A stretch of 64,000 bases of DNA. It comes from Pseudomonas viridiflava (GTDB lineage Bacteria; Pseudomonadota; Gammaproteobacteria; Pseudomonadales; Pseudomonadaceae). The notes under the pieces were generated by a model. The model ran no database searches, was not told where the DNA came from, and saw nothing but the letters and a program-made list of their open reading frames with translations. The translations under genes were made by a program, and so were the position numbers. Below, one piece after another: positions 27,421-36,769 of this stretch; the stretch's first letter is position 1, and every line of letters starts with the position of its first letter. The stretch spans positions 1 through 64,000 of the forward strand of contig NZ_UTBG01000147.1 of the NCBI RefSeq assembly GCF_900580675.1, in the 5' to 3' direction.

Positions 27421-27493
27421 ATCGCGGGCAAACCCGGCTCCCACATTTTGATCTGCGAATACATTCAAATGTGGGAGCTGGCTTGCCTGCGAT
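27421..27493. repeat. Inverted REP pair (GTGGGAGC type, outward arms)
   Basis: ATCGCGGGCAAACCCGGCTC (27421) and GAGCTGGCTTGCCTGCGAT (ending 27493) form a divergent pair of REP units; the conserved GTGGGAG ends face inward, opposite to the other REPINs here. Lies between alc and allA. Confidence 0.75.
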
Positions 27494-27504
27494 GGGCTCA
27501 CCGC

Positions 27505-28500
27505 TTATTTAGCTACTTTGCCCAAGACGCGCAAACGGCTCACACCACCATCCGGGAACACGTTCAAGCGGATGTGGGTAATCGGCCCCAGCGCCTTGAT
27601 CTGCTCGGCAAACGTGTGTTCGGCGTGCATTTCCAGTTTCTGCGCCGGCAGCAGTTCGCGCCAGAACAGCGATTGGGTTTCGATCTGGCTGTCGGTGCCG
27701 CCCTTGACGAACGCGCCCTGGATCGAGCAAGTGTCCGGGTAGTTGCCCTTGAAGTGCAGGGTGTCGACGATGATTTTCTCGATCTCGCCTGGGTGGCCCA
27801 AGGCGACGATGACCCAGTCATTGCCTGGCGTACGACGACGTGCGGTTTCCCAGCCGTCGCCCATGTTGATGCCACGGCCCGGGTTGAGGATGTTGCTCAT
27901 GCGGCCGAAGTGTTCATCGGAACACGCCAGGGCACGGCCGCCATTCAGCGCGGCTGCGAGGTCGACCTGTTCGTTGTCACCCACCGACGACCAGTCGCGG
28001 AACGGCACGCCATACACCCGCAGACGCGCTACGCCGCCATCAGGGTAGATGTTGAAACGCAGGTGGCTGAAGGCCTGGTCGTTGTTGATTTCGTGGTAGT
28101 GGTGGCTGTTGCCCTGCAGCTCGACGGCGGACAGCACTTCCACCCACTGCGTGTTGTCATCCGGTTCGCCCGAGGCCAGGAAGCAGGCTTCCAGCGAGGC
28201 AGACGGCGGGTAGTTGCCGGTGAAGAATGAAGTGTCGATGTCCACGCCCTTGATCGAGCCGGGAACGCCCAGGCGGATCACCGCGCTGTCGTAGCCTTCG
28301 AAGCGCTTGCGGCGTGACTCCCAGCCGTCCATCCACTTGCCGTTGTCATCGAAAACGCCCTCCTTCCACACGGCCGGGGTCGGCTGGAACAGGCGGTTGG
28401 CGTCGGCAAACCAGTCATCGGTGACGGAGATGATTTTGGTGCCCAGGCGGGCGTCGGCCAGGTTGACGAACTTCTCGAAAGGTACGGCGTAAGCTTTCAT
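27505..28500 (-). CDS. alc: Allantoicase
   Basis: A 331-residue allantoicase with the two-fold repeated jelly-roll domain. Both repeats show the same landmarks: [20 protein letters not shown] with [15 protein letters not shown] in the first, and [20 protein letters not shown] with [15 protein letters not shown] in the second. It hydrolyses allantoate to ureidoglycolate and urea. I chose [16 protein letters not shown] (ATG 28500) over a longer frame that runs into uraD. Next upstream is uraD (41-base gap), suggesting the unit puuE-uraD-alc. Confidence 0.94.
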   Translation of the reverse strand: MKAYAVPFEKFVNLADARLGTKIISVTDDWFADANRLFQPTPAVWKEGVFDDNGKWMDGWESRRKRFEGYDSAVIRLGVPGSIKGVDIDTSFFTGNYPPSASLEACFLASGEPDDNTQWVEVLSAVELQGNSHHYHEINNDQAFSHLRFNIYPDGGVARLRVYGVPFRDWSSVGDNEQVDLAAALNGGRALACSDEHFGRMSNILNPGRGINMGDGWETARRRTPGNDWVIVALGHPGEIEKIIVDTLHFKGNYPDTCSIQGAFVKGGTDSQIETQSLFWRELLPAQKLEMHAEHTFAEQIKALGPITHIRLNVFPDGGVSRLRVLGKVAK

Positions 28501-28541
28501 TCTTCTTGTCTGCCTTAGATAGAGTGGCTGGGGATGGTCGT

Positions 28542-29057
28542 TTAGAGGGTCAATAAACGGAACAACGCGATCTTGTTGATCTCGGCCAGTGCGCATTTGA
28601 ACTCGGCGTCTGCCGAATTGTGAATGCGTGTTTCGAACGCGGCGAGGATCTGGTGCCGGTTGCTGCCTTTTACCGCCATGATGAAGGGAAACTTGAACTT
28701 GGCTTTGTAGGCTTCGTTCAGCTCGGTGAAGCGCGAAAACTCTTCCGCCGTGCATTGGTGAATACCGGCGCCAGCCTGTTCATGGGTGCTGGCTTCGGTA
28801 AGTTGGCCCTGGACGGCAGCTTTACCGGCCAGGTCCGGGTGAGCGTTGATCAGGGCCAGCTGGCTGGCATGATCGGCGCTCAACAGGATATCGCTCATGC
28901 GCTGGTGCAGGCTTTCGATCTGGTCGATCGACGCGTCCTGGCCCAGGTCGAAGGCCTTTTCGGCCACCCATGGCGAATGTTCGTAGATGTCGGCGAAGGC
29001 GGCGACGAATTCGTCGCGGCTCAGGGTCGAGGGTTTTAAGGTTTGGAACGCAGTCAT
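28542..29057 (-). CDS. uraD: OHCU decarboxylase
   Basis: A 171-residue 2-oxo-4-hydroxy-4-carboxy-5-ureidoimidazoline decarboxylase. It gives S-allantoin from the product of UraH. The [11 protein letters not shown] motif contains the catalytic His, and [16 protein letters not shown] is a second family landmark. The ATG at 29057 overlaps the puuE stop by four bases (ATGA), showing translational coupling. Short downstream gap to alc. Confidence 0.94.
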   Translation of the reverse strand: MTAFQTLKPSTLSRDEFVAAFADIYEHSPWVAEKAFDLGQDASIDQIESLHQRMSDILLSADHASQLALINAHPDLAGKAAVQGQLTEASTHEQAGAGIHQCTAEEFSRFTELNEAYKAKFKFPFIMAVKGSNRHQILAAFETRIHNSADAEFKCALAEINKIALFRLLTL

Positions 29058-29980
29058 TTCGCCGCTCCCTTGAAGGGGTGGGTTTCTTGCCAGTGACGGG
29101 CAATGTCCACGCGACGGGCGAACCACACTTGCTCGTGACCTTTGGCGTATTCAATAAAGCGCTTCAAGGCAGCCAGCCGGGCAGGGCGGCCGATCAGGCG
29201 GCAGTGCAGGCCGATGGAGAGCATTTTTGGTGCGTCGGCGCCTTCGGCGTAGAGCACATCGAAAGCGTCTTTGAGGTATTCGAAAAAGTCGTCGCCCTTG
29301 TTGAAACCCTGCACCTGGGTGAAGCGCATGTCGTTGGTGTCCAGGGTGTAGGGGATCACCAGGTGCGGCTTGCCGGTGGGGTTGTTGGGCTCCCAGTAGG
29401 GCAGGTCGTCGTCGTAGGTGTCGCAGTCGTAAAGGAAACCGCCTTCCTCCATCACCAGCCGCCGGGTGTTGGGGCCGGTGCGCCCGGTGTACCAGCCCAA
29501 TGGGCGTTCGCCGGTCAACTCGGTGAGGATGCGGATCGCTTCGAGCATGTGCTCGCGCTCCTGGGCCTCGTCCATGTACTGGTAGTCGATCCAGCGGTAG
29601 CCGTGGCTGCAGATCTCATGGCCGGCGTCGACCATCGCACGGATCACATCCGGATGGCGCTGGGCGGCCATGGCCACGGCGAAAATGGTCAGCGGGATGT
29701 CGAATTCCTTGAACAGCTTGAGGATGCGCCACACGCCGGCACGGCTGCCGTATTCGTACAGCGACTCCATGCTCATGTTGCGCGCGCCTTGCAGCGGTTG
29801 GGCCGAGACCATTTCCGAGAGGAAGGCTTCGGACTCTTTGTCGCCATGCAGGATGTTGCGCTCGCCGCCTTCTTCGTAGTTCAGTACGAACGACAAGGCA
29901 ATGCGTGCCTTGCCCGGCCAATGAGGGTGAGGAGGGTTACTGCCGTAACCGATCAGGTCGCGTGGGTAGTCAGCGCTCAC
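29054..29980 (-). CDS. puuE: Allantoinase (polysaccharide-deacetylase type)
   Basis: A 308-residue PuuE, the usual length. This cofactor-independent allantoinase of the polysaccharide-deacetylase fold opens allantoin to allantoate. Landmarks are DLIGYGSNPPHPHWPGKARIA at the start, GHEICSHGYRWIDY in the middle, and LGWYTGRTGPNTRRLV. I chose the GTG at 29980 (VSADYPRDLIGYG) because AAGGAAG lies six bases upstream and this is the known N-terminus; the in-frame codon at 30010 lacks support. It heads the puuE-uraD-alc unit, divergent from uraH. Confidence 0.94.
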   Translation of the reverse strand: MSADYPRDLIGYGSNPPHPHWPGKARIALSFVLNYEEGGERNILHGDKESEAFLSEMVSAQPLQGARNMSMESLYEYGSRAGVWRILKLFKEFDIPLTIFAVAMAAQRHPDVIRAMVDAGHEICSHGYRWIDYQYMDEAQEREHMLEAIRILTELTGERPLGWYTGRTGPNTRRLVMEEGGFLYDCDTYDDDLPYWEPNNPTGKPHLVIPYTLDTNDMRFTQVQGFNKGDDFFEYLKDAFDVLYAEGADAPKMLSIGLHCRLIGRPARLAALKRFIEYAKGHEQVWFARRVDIARHWQETHPFKGAAK

Positions 29981-30060
29981 TGCAGTCTTCCTTCTTGTGC
30001 GTGGTAGCAAGTGTGTGGCGGCCGGCCGAATGACCCAGTGGCGTCACAGCGATGGACTGA

Positions 30061-30070
30061 TTGTATACAA
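30061..30070. promoter_or_regulatory. TTGTATACAA palindrome, candidate purine operator (puuE side)
   Basis: A perfect 10-base palindrome TTGTATACAA 81 bases upstream of the puuE start. Operators of this form are typical of GntR/FCD-type regulators. The same element recurs before the AzgA-like permease, and a near copy lies before uraH. Confidence 0.5.
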
Positions 30071-30254
30071 CTTGATGGTCACTTTGTAAGCCTGTATTTC
30101 TGCATTTTTTCCAGGCGCTTGCCACAGCTTAGCACTGCAAGAAACTTGCCCGGTTGGTCAGTTAATGGATAAAAGGTCGTTTAAAAGCAAGGCCTGCTGA
30201 CTTTTCAGCATTCGAATCAACGCGGGCGAGGCTGCGCAAAACTTTGTGATTTTT

Positions 30255-30266
30255 ATTGTGTACAAT
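30255..30266. promoter_or_regulatory. ATTGTGTACAAT near-palindrome, candidate purine operator (uraH side)
   Basis: ATTGTGTACAAT differs from a perfect ATTGTATACAAT palindrome at one position. It lies 96 bases ahead of the uraH start, in an AT-rich stretch suitable for a promoter. Confidence 0.45.
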
Positions 30267-30361
30267 TTTTATTAAAAGTGTCTTAATCGGCTCATTGCCG
30301 ACTTTTTGATGCCCCGTAAAGGTGCGGCCTATTTCCATTTCACTCAAGGGAGCCCCGACCC

Positions 30362-30715
30362 ATGGGACGACTGACCACACACGTGCTGGACGCCGCCCAC
30401 GGCTGCCCCGGCAGCGCCATCCAGGTTGAGCTGTACCGCGTCGAAGGCGCGCAGCTGGAACTGGTCGCCAGCGCCGTGACCAACAGCGATGGCCGCTGCG
30501 ACGCACCGCTGCTGCAAGGCGATGATTACCGCAGCGGCGTCTACCAGTTGCAGTTCAGCGCCGGCGATTACTACCGCGCCCGCGGCGTGCAGTTGCCCGA
30601 ACCGGCTTTTCTCGATGTGGTGGTACTCAGGTTCGGCATCAGCGCCGAACAGGAGCATTACCATGTCCCCTTGCTGATTTCGCCTTACAGCTACTCCACT
30701 TATCGCGGTAGCTGA
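30362..30715 (+). CDS. uraH: 5-hydroxyisourate hydrolase (transthyretin-like)
   Basis: A 117-residue HIU hydrolase. It converts the PuuD product 5-hydroxyisourate to OHCU. The active-site landmarks are LTTHVLDAAHGCPG at the N-terminus, HYHVPLLISPYSYSTY, and the invariant C-terminal YRGS. No periplasmic signal is visible. It is transcribed away from puuE, with its own terminator at 30761. Confidence 0.96.
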   Translation: MGRLTTHVLDAAHGCPGSAIQVELYRVEGAQLELVASAVTNSDGRCDAPLLQGDDYRSGVYQLQFSAGDYYRARGVQLPEPAFLDVVVLRFGISAEQEHYHVPLLISPYSYSTYRGS

Positions 30716-30760
30716 GTCGTCACCTCGCTTCACACCCCCAAAGCTCTTCGTTGGTTTTTC

Positions 30761-30787
30761 GCCCGCCCACACTGCGGGCTTTTTTTT
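30761..30787 (+). terminator. Rho-independent terminator after uraH
   Basis: GCCCGC and GCGGGC pair around a CCACACT loop, followed by T8. It ends the uraH transcript and lies ahead of the giant gene, so that gene needs its own promoter. Confidence 0.92.
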
Positions 30788-30870
30788 GCCTGGTGCAGTG
30801 TCAATTATCTAGCGCCTCAGGCGGGTTGGCGCTGCATAGGCTAGGTGTTTTCCTCGACGAAGATACCGCC

Positions 30871-33800
30871 GTGACCTCATCTACCGACCGCTCTCCCGAG
30901 CCTTCCTTCTCCCCAACAGATGATTTTGACGAGGCGGATGTGTTTGACGGGGACCCGTTACAGGCCCTGCGCATTCAGCTGGCGCAACGTATCAACGCCA
31001 GCGCCCATCCAAGCCAACTGGTCAATCAACTCGCGATTGTCGACCGGCGCTGTGCCCAGGCCGCCAGGCAACTGTCACGCCTGATCCTGAAAGCGCCCAA
31101 GGTGCTGCGAGTGATTCGCGGCGAGCTGCGCAAGGCCTTCGACCTGGACCCCGACAGCCTGCTGTTTACCGAGCCCAAGCCGCCGGCAGTCGCGCAGCGA
31201 GTCGACAACCTTACCGACCGCGCATTGCGCTTGCTGGTACTGCCTTCGGTGCCGATCAACCTCAACCACTTCACGGCGGTCAGCCTCAAGCACGCGCCGA
31301 CCCGCCGCTTGCCGTTCACGCCGCTGGAGGCGTTGCGCCGGGTGATTGCGCTCAATCTGTTTGCACCGCTCGCCCAGGCCCGAAGTGAGTATTGGCAGGC
31401 ACTGTCGTCGGGCTCCTGGCTGACTCGCCAGGAGCGCTGGGTTGAGTTGTACACGCAGCAGTTCGCCGACCAGGCGTTTGTCGCGCGGCAATTGGACGAG
31501 CTGTCGAGTGGCGGGGCGGCGCTGGTCCAGGCGCTGGTGGACGCCCCTGCGGCCGAGGCGCGCCAGCGCGCGGGCGAGCAATGGGCGCGCATCCGGGTGA
31601 GTAAATTGATGTGGCCGGGAGCAGGTCCAAGGTTGCTGCCGATCCCCGGTGCGCTGCATATTTATCGCGAGGGCGAGCCGGCGGGTACGCCGCATGTGAT
31701 GTACCTGCCGGGCGTGACCCGCAACTACTACGAGTACCCGTCCTGCTACCAGCTACAGTGCGGGCTGGTGGAGCTGATCAACGGCGCGTTGTTCGACGAG
31801 CTCTGGCAGTGCCTGCCATTGCGTCGCCGTCATGAAGCGTGTCGGCCGTCTGGTGTGGAGGCTGCGGCCCCGAGCCCCGACGTTGGCCCCGGCTCGGCAT
31901 TGACAGGCGACGCGTTGGCGTTCAGTGCACTGGCCGTACTGGAAGGGCAGTGGGAAAACGAGTTGGCCTGCGCTGTTTCGATCAATCATGCACAGATATT
32001 CTCCGGCCGGCGCCCGACTTCGGCCATTAACGCTGAACGCTTTCTCGCCTACTTTGAACGCACCCGCACGCGCTGGGTGGGCGAGGCCCGACTGGGTTCC
32101 CTGCGGCGTGAATTGCTGAATTGGGATGAGCAGCGGCGACGCCACGAAATTATTTTTGCGAGTACCGCCACGGGGTTGGCGATGAACACCACGCGGCAAC
32201 AGATCAAACGTTTTGAAAAAGGCCTGGTGACGCTGCTTGACCCGCTGGACCCCAATGCAGAGACGCCGGCCTTGCAAGCTTTTGCAGCGCTTGAGGATCA
32301 GCGCAAGGTCCAGGCGCAGACCTTGAGCACCCTGCTGAAGGATGCACAGTTGCAACTCTTCGACATTGCATTCTGGAAGGCACGTCCCGCCGGCAAGCAC
32401 AAACGCCTTGATTCGGTTATGCACGCGTGGACCGGGCTGCTGCGCAGCGAAATTAAGCGGCAATACCAACTCGCACGGGTGCGCGCACCCCATCGGGATC
32501 TGTTGCTCGACGTGTTGGATAAACCGCTCGCCAGTCAGCGCCAGGGCAGTGATACCTGTGTGCTGTCAGTTTCGGTGGGCAGTGGCGCCGATGTGTTCCA
32601 GCCGCTGCACAGCCTGTTTGCGGTCACTCGAGCAGCGGCACTGGATGATCCCGAGCAGCGGGTCCCGGTGGTGCTCTGTGCTTTCGGGCGCGAGGGCGGC
32701 GTGGCCACATTCGCCAGCCTTGGGGCGTTGACGAGGAGCATCAAGGCCAGCCTTGATGGTCGTGATGAATCGTTGCTCTGGCACTACGTCGAGCGGCAAA
32801 CCCGCGCGGCCGTGCGGGCGCAGGCTGCCAATCAGACCCTGGCAGTGCGCTATGAACCCATCGAAGGCAACCCTGTGCTGTTTGCATTCAACCGGCTGCT
32901 CAAGTGTTATGTCACGCTGCAGCGCGGCATGGATGGCAGCCCTCAGGTTTTCAGTGAAACCCAGGATGCTCAACTGGGTCGCCAATTGCTCGCAGTCGAA
33001 CTTGAAGCCCACCTGAACGCACCTGCCAGCGATGCCTTGATGCAGGCCAAAGCCCATTTCGACCTGGTACGAACAGCCGCCGGCGCGCAAAAAAAACCGC
33101 CGGCCTGGCTGGTTGACGCGACGGCCGCATCCCATAAACGTTTCAAATACCTGCTGGGCCGTTACCTGCGTGATGCCTTCGCCTATGAAGACCGCCTCAG
33201 GCTGCGTTTGCCGGACCTGTACACCTTTGCCCGTGGCATCCTGATTGACCGCCTGCGCAAGGACGGCCTATACCCGACGCTGGACATCGATACGCCCTTT
33301 ATCGAGATGCCTGATCATGTGGACGGCCGGTTCTGTGGTTGGGAAAGCGCCTGCGTGGTGGGCGATCGCAACGAGGTGCTCACGCCCAGTTCGCAGCGTA
33401 CGCGCTTGAGCCTGCTGCAGTTGGCACTGCACAACCTGGACCCGCAGATGATGCCCACGCGGTGGCGTTTCAAATACGCCCAGTACCTGCAGCCGGCCTG
33501 GAAACCGCTGCTGAGCACAGACTACTTGATCGATATGGTGTCATCGCTGGACATCGGCGGGCAGTACGATGCGTTGATCAACCGGGTTTTTTCCCCGCGC
33601 ACTGTTATGGAAAACAGACTGAGCTCGGAGCGTGTCCCGGAACTGTTGGTGCGCCTGTTGAGCTCGGGGTGTGAGGTTGATCTCTACTCAGCGGTTCAAC
33701 AGGGGCTGACGGTAAATGCACAAAGCTTGTTCACGACTGCAATGGCGGCTCGCACAGCCGAGGGCTTGAACAAAAACGGCCATCAAGTGCATTTCCATGT

Positions 33801-36132
33801 GGTTCATTTGGTGGGCCACACCCTGCAGCACGACCGCTATATCGCCGGTATTCTGGTCATTCATGACAAGCTTTCGCAATGCTGCGTGGTCTACTGGCCC
33901 ACCGCACCGGATGCCGCGACCATCACTGAACACGCCAGCCTGCAAGATGCACACGCCCATCTCAATCGCAGAGGTGCGTTGCCCGATAATGTCACGGCAT
34001 TGTCCCGTCACGTCGCGCCCGGTTGGGCGTTTGACGCGATCACGCCCTATCCTGGGAAAACACGCGGCGGGTGGGCGATGTTGCGCTCGCTTTATATGCC
34101 GCCTGGCTATGCACTCGTGCGGGGCGTGTGGCGCGGCATAGACTTCGTGCGTTCATTCAACATCAAGCACCTTGAACCCACCCCGAGAGTCGAGGAGATC
34201 GAAACGCAGGTTCTCGAGCAGATTGCCAGCGACGCGCTGAACTGGCTGGCGCTGGTGCCGACGGCGCATTGCGATGCCGAACATTTGCTGTATCAGGCGC
34301 GGGTGTTGGCGCTGCTGCGTGATGCGCAAGCCAACAGCAACTCCAGCAAGGTCCTGGCTACGTATCGCGAACAGCGGGTACAGGATGAGCACGCTACCCG
34401 CGCACGAGCATTACTCTCGATGGTCGTACCGTTTTTCGGGTTGGGGAATCAGGTGTATGAGTTGCTGCTCCTGTCGCGGCGTTATCACCGCAGCGGTGAT
34501 CCGCACGATGCGGTGGACGTCGGGTTTGCCGCAGCGTTTTTGGCCATCGACCTTCTGTTGACCTTTGTGCCTGGCCCCAAACTGAAGTCAGGCGCCCTGG
34601 CTCGCCCAAGGGCTCGCCCGATGGGTGCCGGCTTCAGTCGGCTTGATCGCTCACCGGTCTCGCCAGCGTCGGCGTCGCTGCCGGTCAATCAGCTCAAGCC
34701 TCTGGAGCGTTTCAGGCTGGCGGGCAAGCCTGAAGACGCTGTCGCGCTCAAGGGCTTTGGCGAAAGAGGGGTATACGTGAAGGGCGGCGAGCATTTCATC
34801 GTGGATGAGGCGCACCACTACCCGATTCATAGACGAGATGGCGAAGCGTTTTTTCGCTTGAAGAACAAAGACGCGCCCGGCACCAACGAGTTGATCCTGA
34901 CTGTGAAAGAACCCCGGGAATGGCTGCTGACAGCCGATGCACCCGTGGCCGGGCCGAGTTCCAGGGCTCTGAGGCCCTGGCCAGCACCCGCCGAGACGGT
35001 GGTCTGGCAGCCACCGAGCGTGCGCACGGCGACGGAGGCGCGAATTCTTCAGTCATCCGTGCCAGGCAATGACTGGTTCAGTTGGCGGGCTCGAGTGCCC
35101 GGGGCGCAGTCGTTGAGTGACGCGGGTGGCGGCGTGTTTCATGTGCACCTTGAACCGCCGGGGTTTCCCTACAACGCTATTTATGTGGGAGGCCGGTATG
35201 ACACTGCGACGCTATCGGGGATCGGCTACTACCGGCTGCTTCACCAAGGCAATCATGCGCCCCTGAACAGGATCGCGTTTATCGGCAGGGACGAACTTCT
35301 GGTTTCACCAGCGCGTGTTGATATCGAGCGTTGGACAACCACTGGGTTGGGTGAGCAGCCCATTCCGGTGTCTCGTACGCCAACGGGTGAATGGCAGCTG
35401 CATGCCCCCCTGTTCAACGGGCCGCTGGAGCCGGAGATAGGCAGGGCTTTTCCGTCCATGATGCTTAAAACGCGGGAATTTACGGCTGCCAGGTTGATCG
35501 AGCTGGCGGACACGTCCCGCCCGGCGACAGCCAGCCATTTACTCAATGTTCGTGCGACGCTGGACAGCTGGCTGACGCCCAGCCCCGTGAAGCTTGGCCA
35601 GACCGATGATTTGCTGATGATGTTGCGTCCCTTCGAGAGAAAGGGCAATACGTTACTCATTGGTTACGAAGGCAAGGCGCCGGGCTTCACGCGTGTCGAC
35701 TTCAGCCCTTCTGAAGCGTTAGACCCGAGGCTTAGAACCGGGGGCGCGCAGGTCACAGCGCAAAGACAGACCGTGCAGCGAGCGGCCGTCAGGAATGTAC
35801 TGGAGCAACAGGGTTTCAGCGTTCAGGAATGGCAGGTAAGGCGAAGTAATATAATCAGTCATGAAGCGGTGGTGACTCACCCTGGGTCAACTCAGCTGTA
35901 CTACCTGTGCTATCACTGGGTTGAGCGCGCGAACATTCTGCTCCAGGCCCGGCTGACTGATCATTGGATCAATGTGGCGATCAAGTCGCAGGGGAAATCC
36001 GCCTTGGCGGTGATGGTCAGGGATGCGATGGCAGAACAGCGGCTGGTCCGCCTCGTCTCCGGTGTTCAATGGGCGCGATGGGGGGGTAACCTTCCCCCCA
36101 CCGTTTATATTGTCAGAGTGAACCCGCTCTAG
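30871..36132 (+). CDS. Giant toxin-like protein (DUF6543/dermonecrotic-toxin-domain type)
   Basis: About 1,753 residues. The body resembles the large Pseudomonas proteins labelled DUF6543 or dermonecrotic toxin domain; the most typical stretch is near residues 770-900 (YEDRLRLRLPDLYTFARGIL, then RTRLSLLQLALHNLDPQ and RWRFKYAQYLQPAWKPLLS). Two hydrophobic segments lie near residues 1175-1240 (SMVVPFFGLGNQVYELLLL and AAFLAIDLLLTFVPG), as expected of a membrane-insertion or translocation region. The C-terminal 500 residues carry no fold I recognise, and there is no leucine-rich repeat or NEL ligase motif. No signal peptide and no adjacent immunity, chaperone or secretion gene is visible. I prefer the GTG at 30871 because the longer frame from 30751 would read through the uraH terminator. 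A secreted or injected effector is inference. Confidence 0.7.
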   Translation: MTSSTDRSPEPSFSPTDDFDEADVFDGDPLQALRIQLAQRINASAHPSQLVNQLAIVDRRCAQAARQLSRLILKAPKVLRVIRGELRKAFDLDPDSLLFTEPKPPAVAQRVDNLTDRALRLLVLPSVPINLNHFTAVSLKHAPTRRLPFTPLEALRRVIALNLFAPLAQARSEYWQALSSGSWLTRQERWVELYTQQFADQAFVARQLDELSSGGAALVQALVDAPAAEARQRAGEQWARIRVSKLMWPGAGPRLLPIPGALHIYREGEPAGTPHVMYLPGVTRNYYEYPSCYQLQCGLVELINGALFDELWQCLPLRRRHEACRPSGVEAAAPSPDVGPGSALTGDALAFSALAVLEGQWENELACAVSINHAQIFSGRRPTSAINAERFLAYFERTRTRWVGEARLGSLRRELLNWDEQRRRHEIIFASTATGLAMNTTRQQIKRFEKGLVTLLDPLDPNAETPALQAFAALEDQRKVQAQTLSTLLKDAQLQLFDIAFWKARPAGKHKRLDSVMHAWTGLLRSEIKRQYQLARVRAPHRDLLLDVLDKPLASQRQGSDTCVLSVSVGSGADVFQPLHSLFAVTRAAALDDPEQRVPVVLCAFGREGGVATFASLGALTRSIKASLDGRDESLLWHYVERQTRAAVRAQAANQTLAVRYEPIEGNPVLFAFNRLLKCYVTLQRGMDGSPQVFSETQDAQLGRQLLAVELEAHLNAPASDALMQAKAHFDLVRTAAGAQKKPPAWLVDATAASHKRFKYLLGRYLRDAFAYEDRLRLRLPDLYTFARGILIDRLRKDGLYPTLDIDTPFIEMPDHVDGRFCGWESACVVGDRNEVLTPSSQRTRLSLLQLALHNLDPQMMPTRWRFKYAQYLQPAWKPLLSTDYLIDMVSSLDIGGQYDALINRVFSPRTVMENRLSSERVPELLVRLLSSGCEVDLYSAVQQGLTVNAQSLFTTAMAARTAEGLNKNGHQVHFHVVHLVGHTLQHDRYIAGILVIHDKLSQCCVVYWPTAPDAATITEHASLQDAHAHLNRRGALPDNVTALSRHVAPGWAFDAITPYPGKTRGGWAMLRSLYMPPGYALVRGVWRGIDFVRSFNIKHLEPTPRVEEIETQVLEQIASDALNWLALVPTAHCDAEHLLYQARVLALLRDAQANSNSSKVLATYREQRVQDEHATRARALLSMVVPFFGLGNQVYELLLLSRRYHRSGDPHDAVDVGFAAAFLAIDLLLTFVPGPKLKSGALARPRARPMGAGFSRLDRSPVSPASASLPVNQLKPLERFRLAGKPEDAVALKGFGERGVYVKGGEHFIVDEAHHYPIHRRDGEAFFRLKNKDAPGTNELILTVKEPREWLLTADAPVAGPSSRALRPWPAPAETVVWQPPSVRTATEARILQSSVPGNDWFSWRARVPGAQSLSDAGGGVFHVHLEPPGFPYNAIYVGGRYDTATLSGIGYYRLLHQGNHAPLNRIAFIGRDELLVSPARVDIERWTTTGLGEQPIPVSRTPTGEWQLHAPLFNGPLEPEIGRAFPSMMLKTREFTAARLIELADTSRPATASHLLNVRATLDSWLTPSPVKLGQTDDLLMMLRPFERKGNTLLIGYEGKAPGFTRVDFSPSEALDPRLRTGGAQVTAQRQTVQRAAVRNVLEQQGFSVQEWQVRRSNIISHEAVVTHPGSTQLYYLCYHWVERANILLQARLTDHWINVAIKSQGKSALAVMVRDAMAEQRLVRLVSGVQWARWGGNLPPTVYIVRVNPL

Positions 36133-36754
36133 TTTTGATCAGCGAGAAAACGCCGGCACAGCCGAACAGTGCCGCACTGACGCGGTTAAACCAGCTTTGG
36201 CCGGCACCGCTGCGCAAATACCGTGCAGCGCCATGGGCGCCCAGGCCGTAGGCCAGTTTGCAGAGCAAATCAAGGACGGTCCACGTGGCGATCATGACCA
36301 GCAACTGCGGCAGGAAGGGTTGCTGGCTGCTCAGAAATTGCGGCAGGAAGGCGGCAAAAAACAGAATGTCCTTGGGGTTGCTGGCGCCCAGCACAAAAGC
36401 GCGTCCGAACAGTGCACGAAAACGCGGCACTGGCGCGGCCTGCGGCACAGTCGCGCCCTGGGACGGCAGCCGTGATTGCTGCCAGCTCTGCCAGGCGAGA
36501 TAAAACAGGTACAGCGCGCCGACGATTTTCAACGCGCTGAAGAGGTGTTCGGAAGCGAGCAGCAATGCGCCCAGGCCCAGCGCCGACGCGCTCAACAGGC
36601 AGATCGAGGCGATCACCCCGCCCAGAAACGCCGGGTACGAGCGGCGCAGCCCGTAGTTCAGGCTGTTGCTGATCATCAGCAACGACAGCGGCCCTGGTAT
36701 CAGGATCACCACCAGCGCAGCGCCGCTGAACAGCAGCCAGGTTTCCAGACTCAT
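36113..36754 (-). CDS. LysE-family amino acid exporter
   Basis: A 213-residue inner-membrane protein with about six hydrophobic helices, of the LysE/RhtB family. The N-terminal FSGAALVVILIPGPLSLLMIS and the central GASNPKDILFFAAFLPQF are the family hallmarks. It would export amino acids or related metabolites; the substrate is unknown. Its last 20 bases overlap the end of the giant toxin-like gene tail to tail. It lies 15 bases downstream of the AzgA-like permease gene on the same strand, so the two may be one unit. Confidence 0.9.
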   Translation of the reverse strand: MSLETWLLFSGAALVVILIPGPLSLLMISNSLNYGLRRSYPAFLGGVIASICLLSASALGLGALLLASEHLFSALKIVGALYLFYLAWQSWQQSRLPSQGATVPQAAPVPRFRALFGRAFVLGASNPKDILFFAAFLPQFLSSQQPFLPQLLVMIATWTVLDLLCKLAYGLGAHGAARYLRSGAGQSWFNRVSAALFGCAGVFSLIKTRAGSL

Positions 36755-36769
36755 TGCATGCTCCTTTTT

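Larger units (their letters stand above)
29981..30361. other. Divergent regulatory region between puuE and uraH
   Basis: A 381-base, notably AT-rich region with no credible gene. It contains two related palindromes at 30061 and 30255 (separate entries), one nearer to each divergent gene. It is the likely control region of the central purine-degradation units. Confidence 0.75.

Noticed and set aside
30751..30870. Forty extra codons at the start of the giant toxin-like gene
   Set aside because: They span the uraH terminator hairpin and T-run and do not look coding; the GTG at 30871 is preferred.
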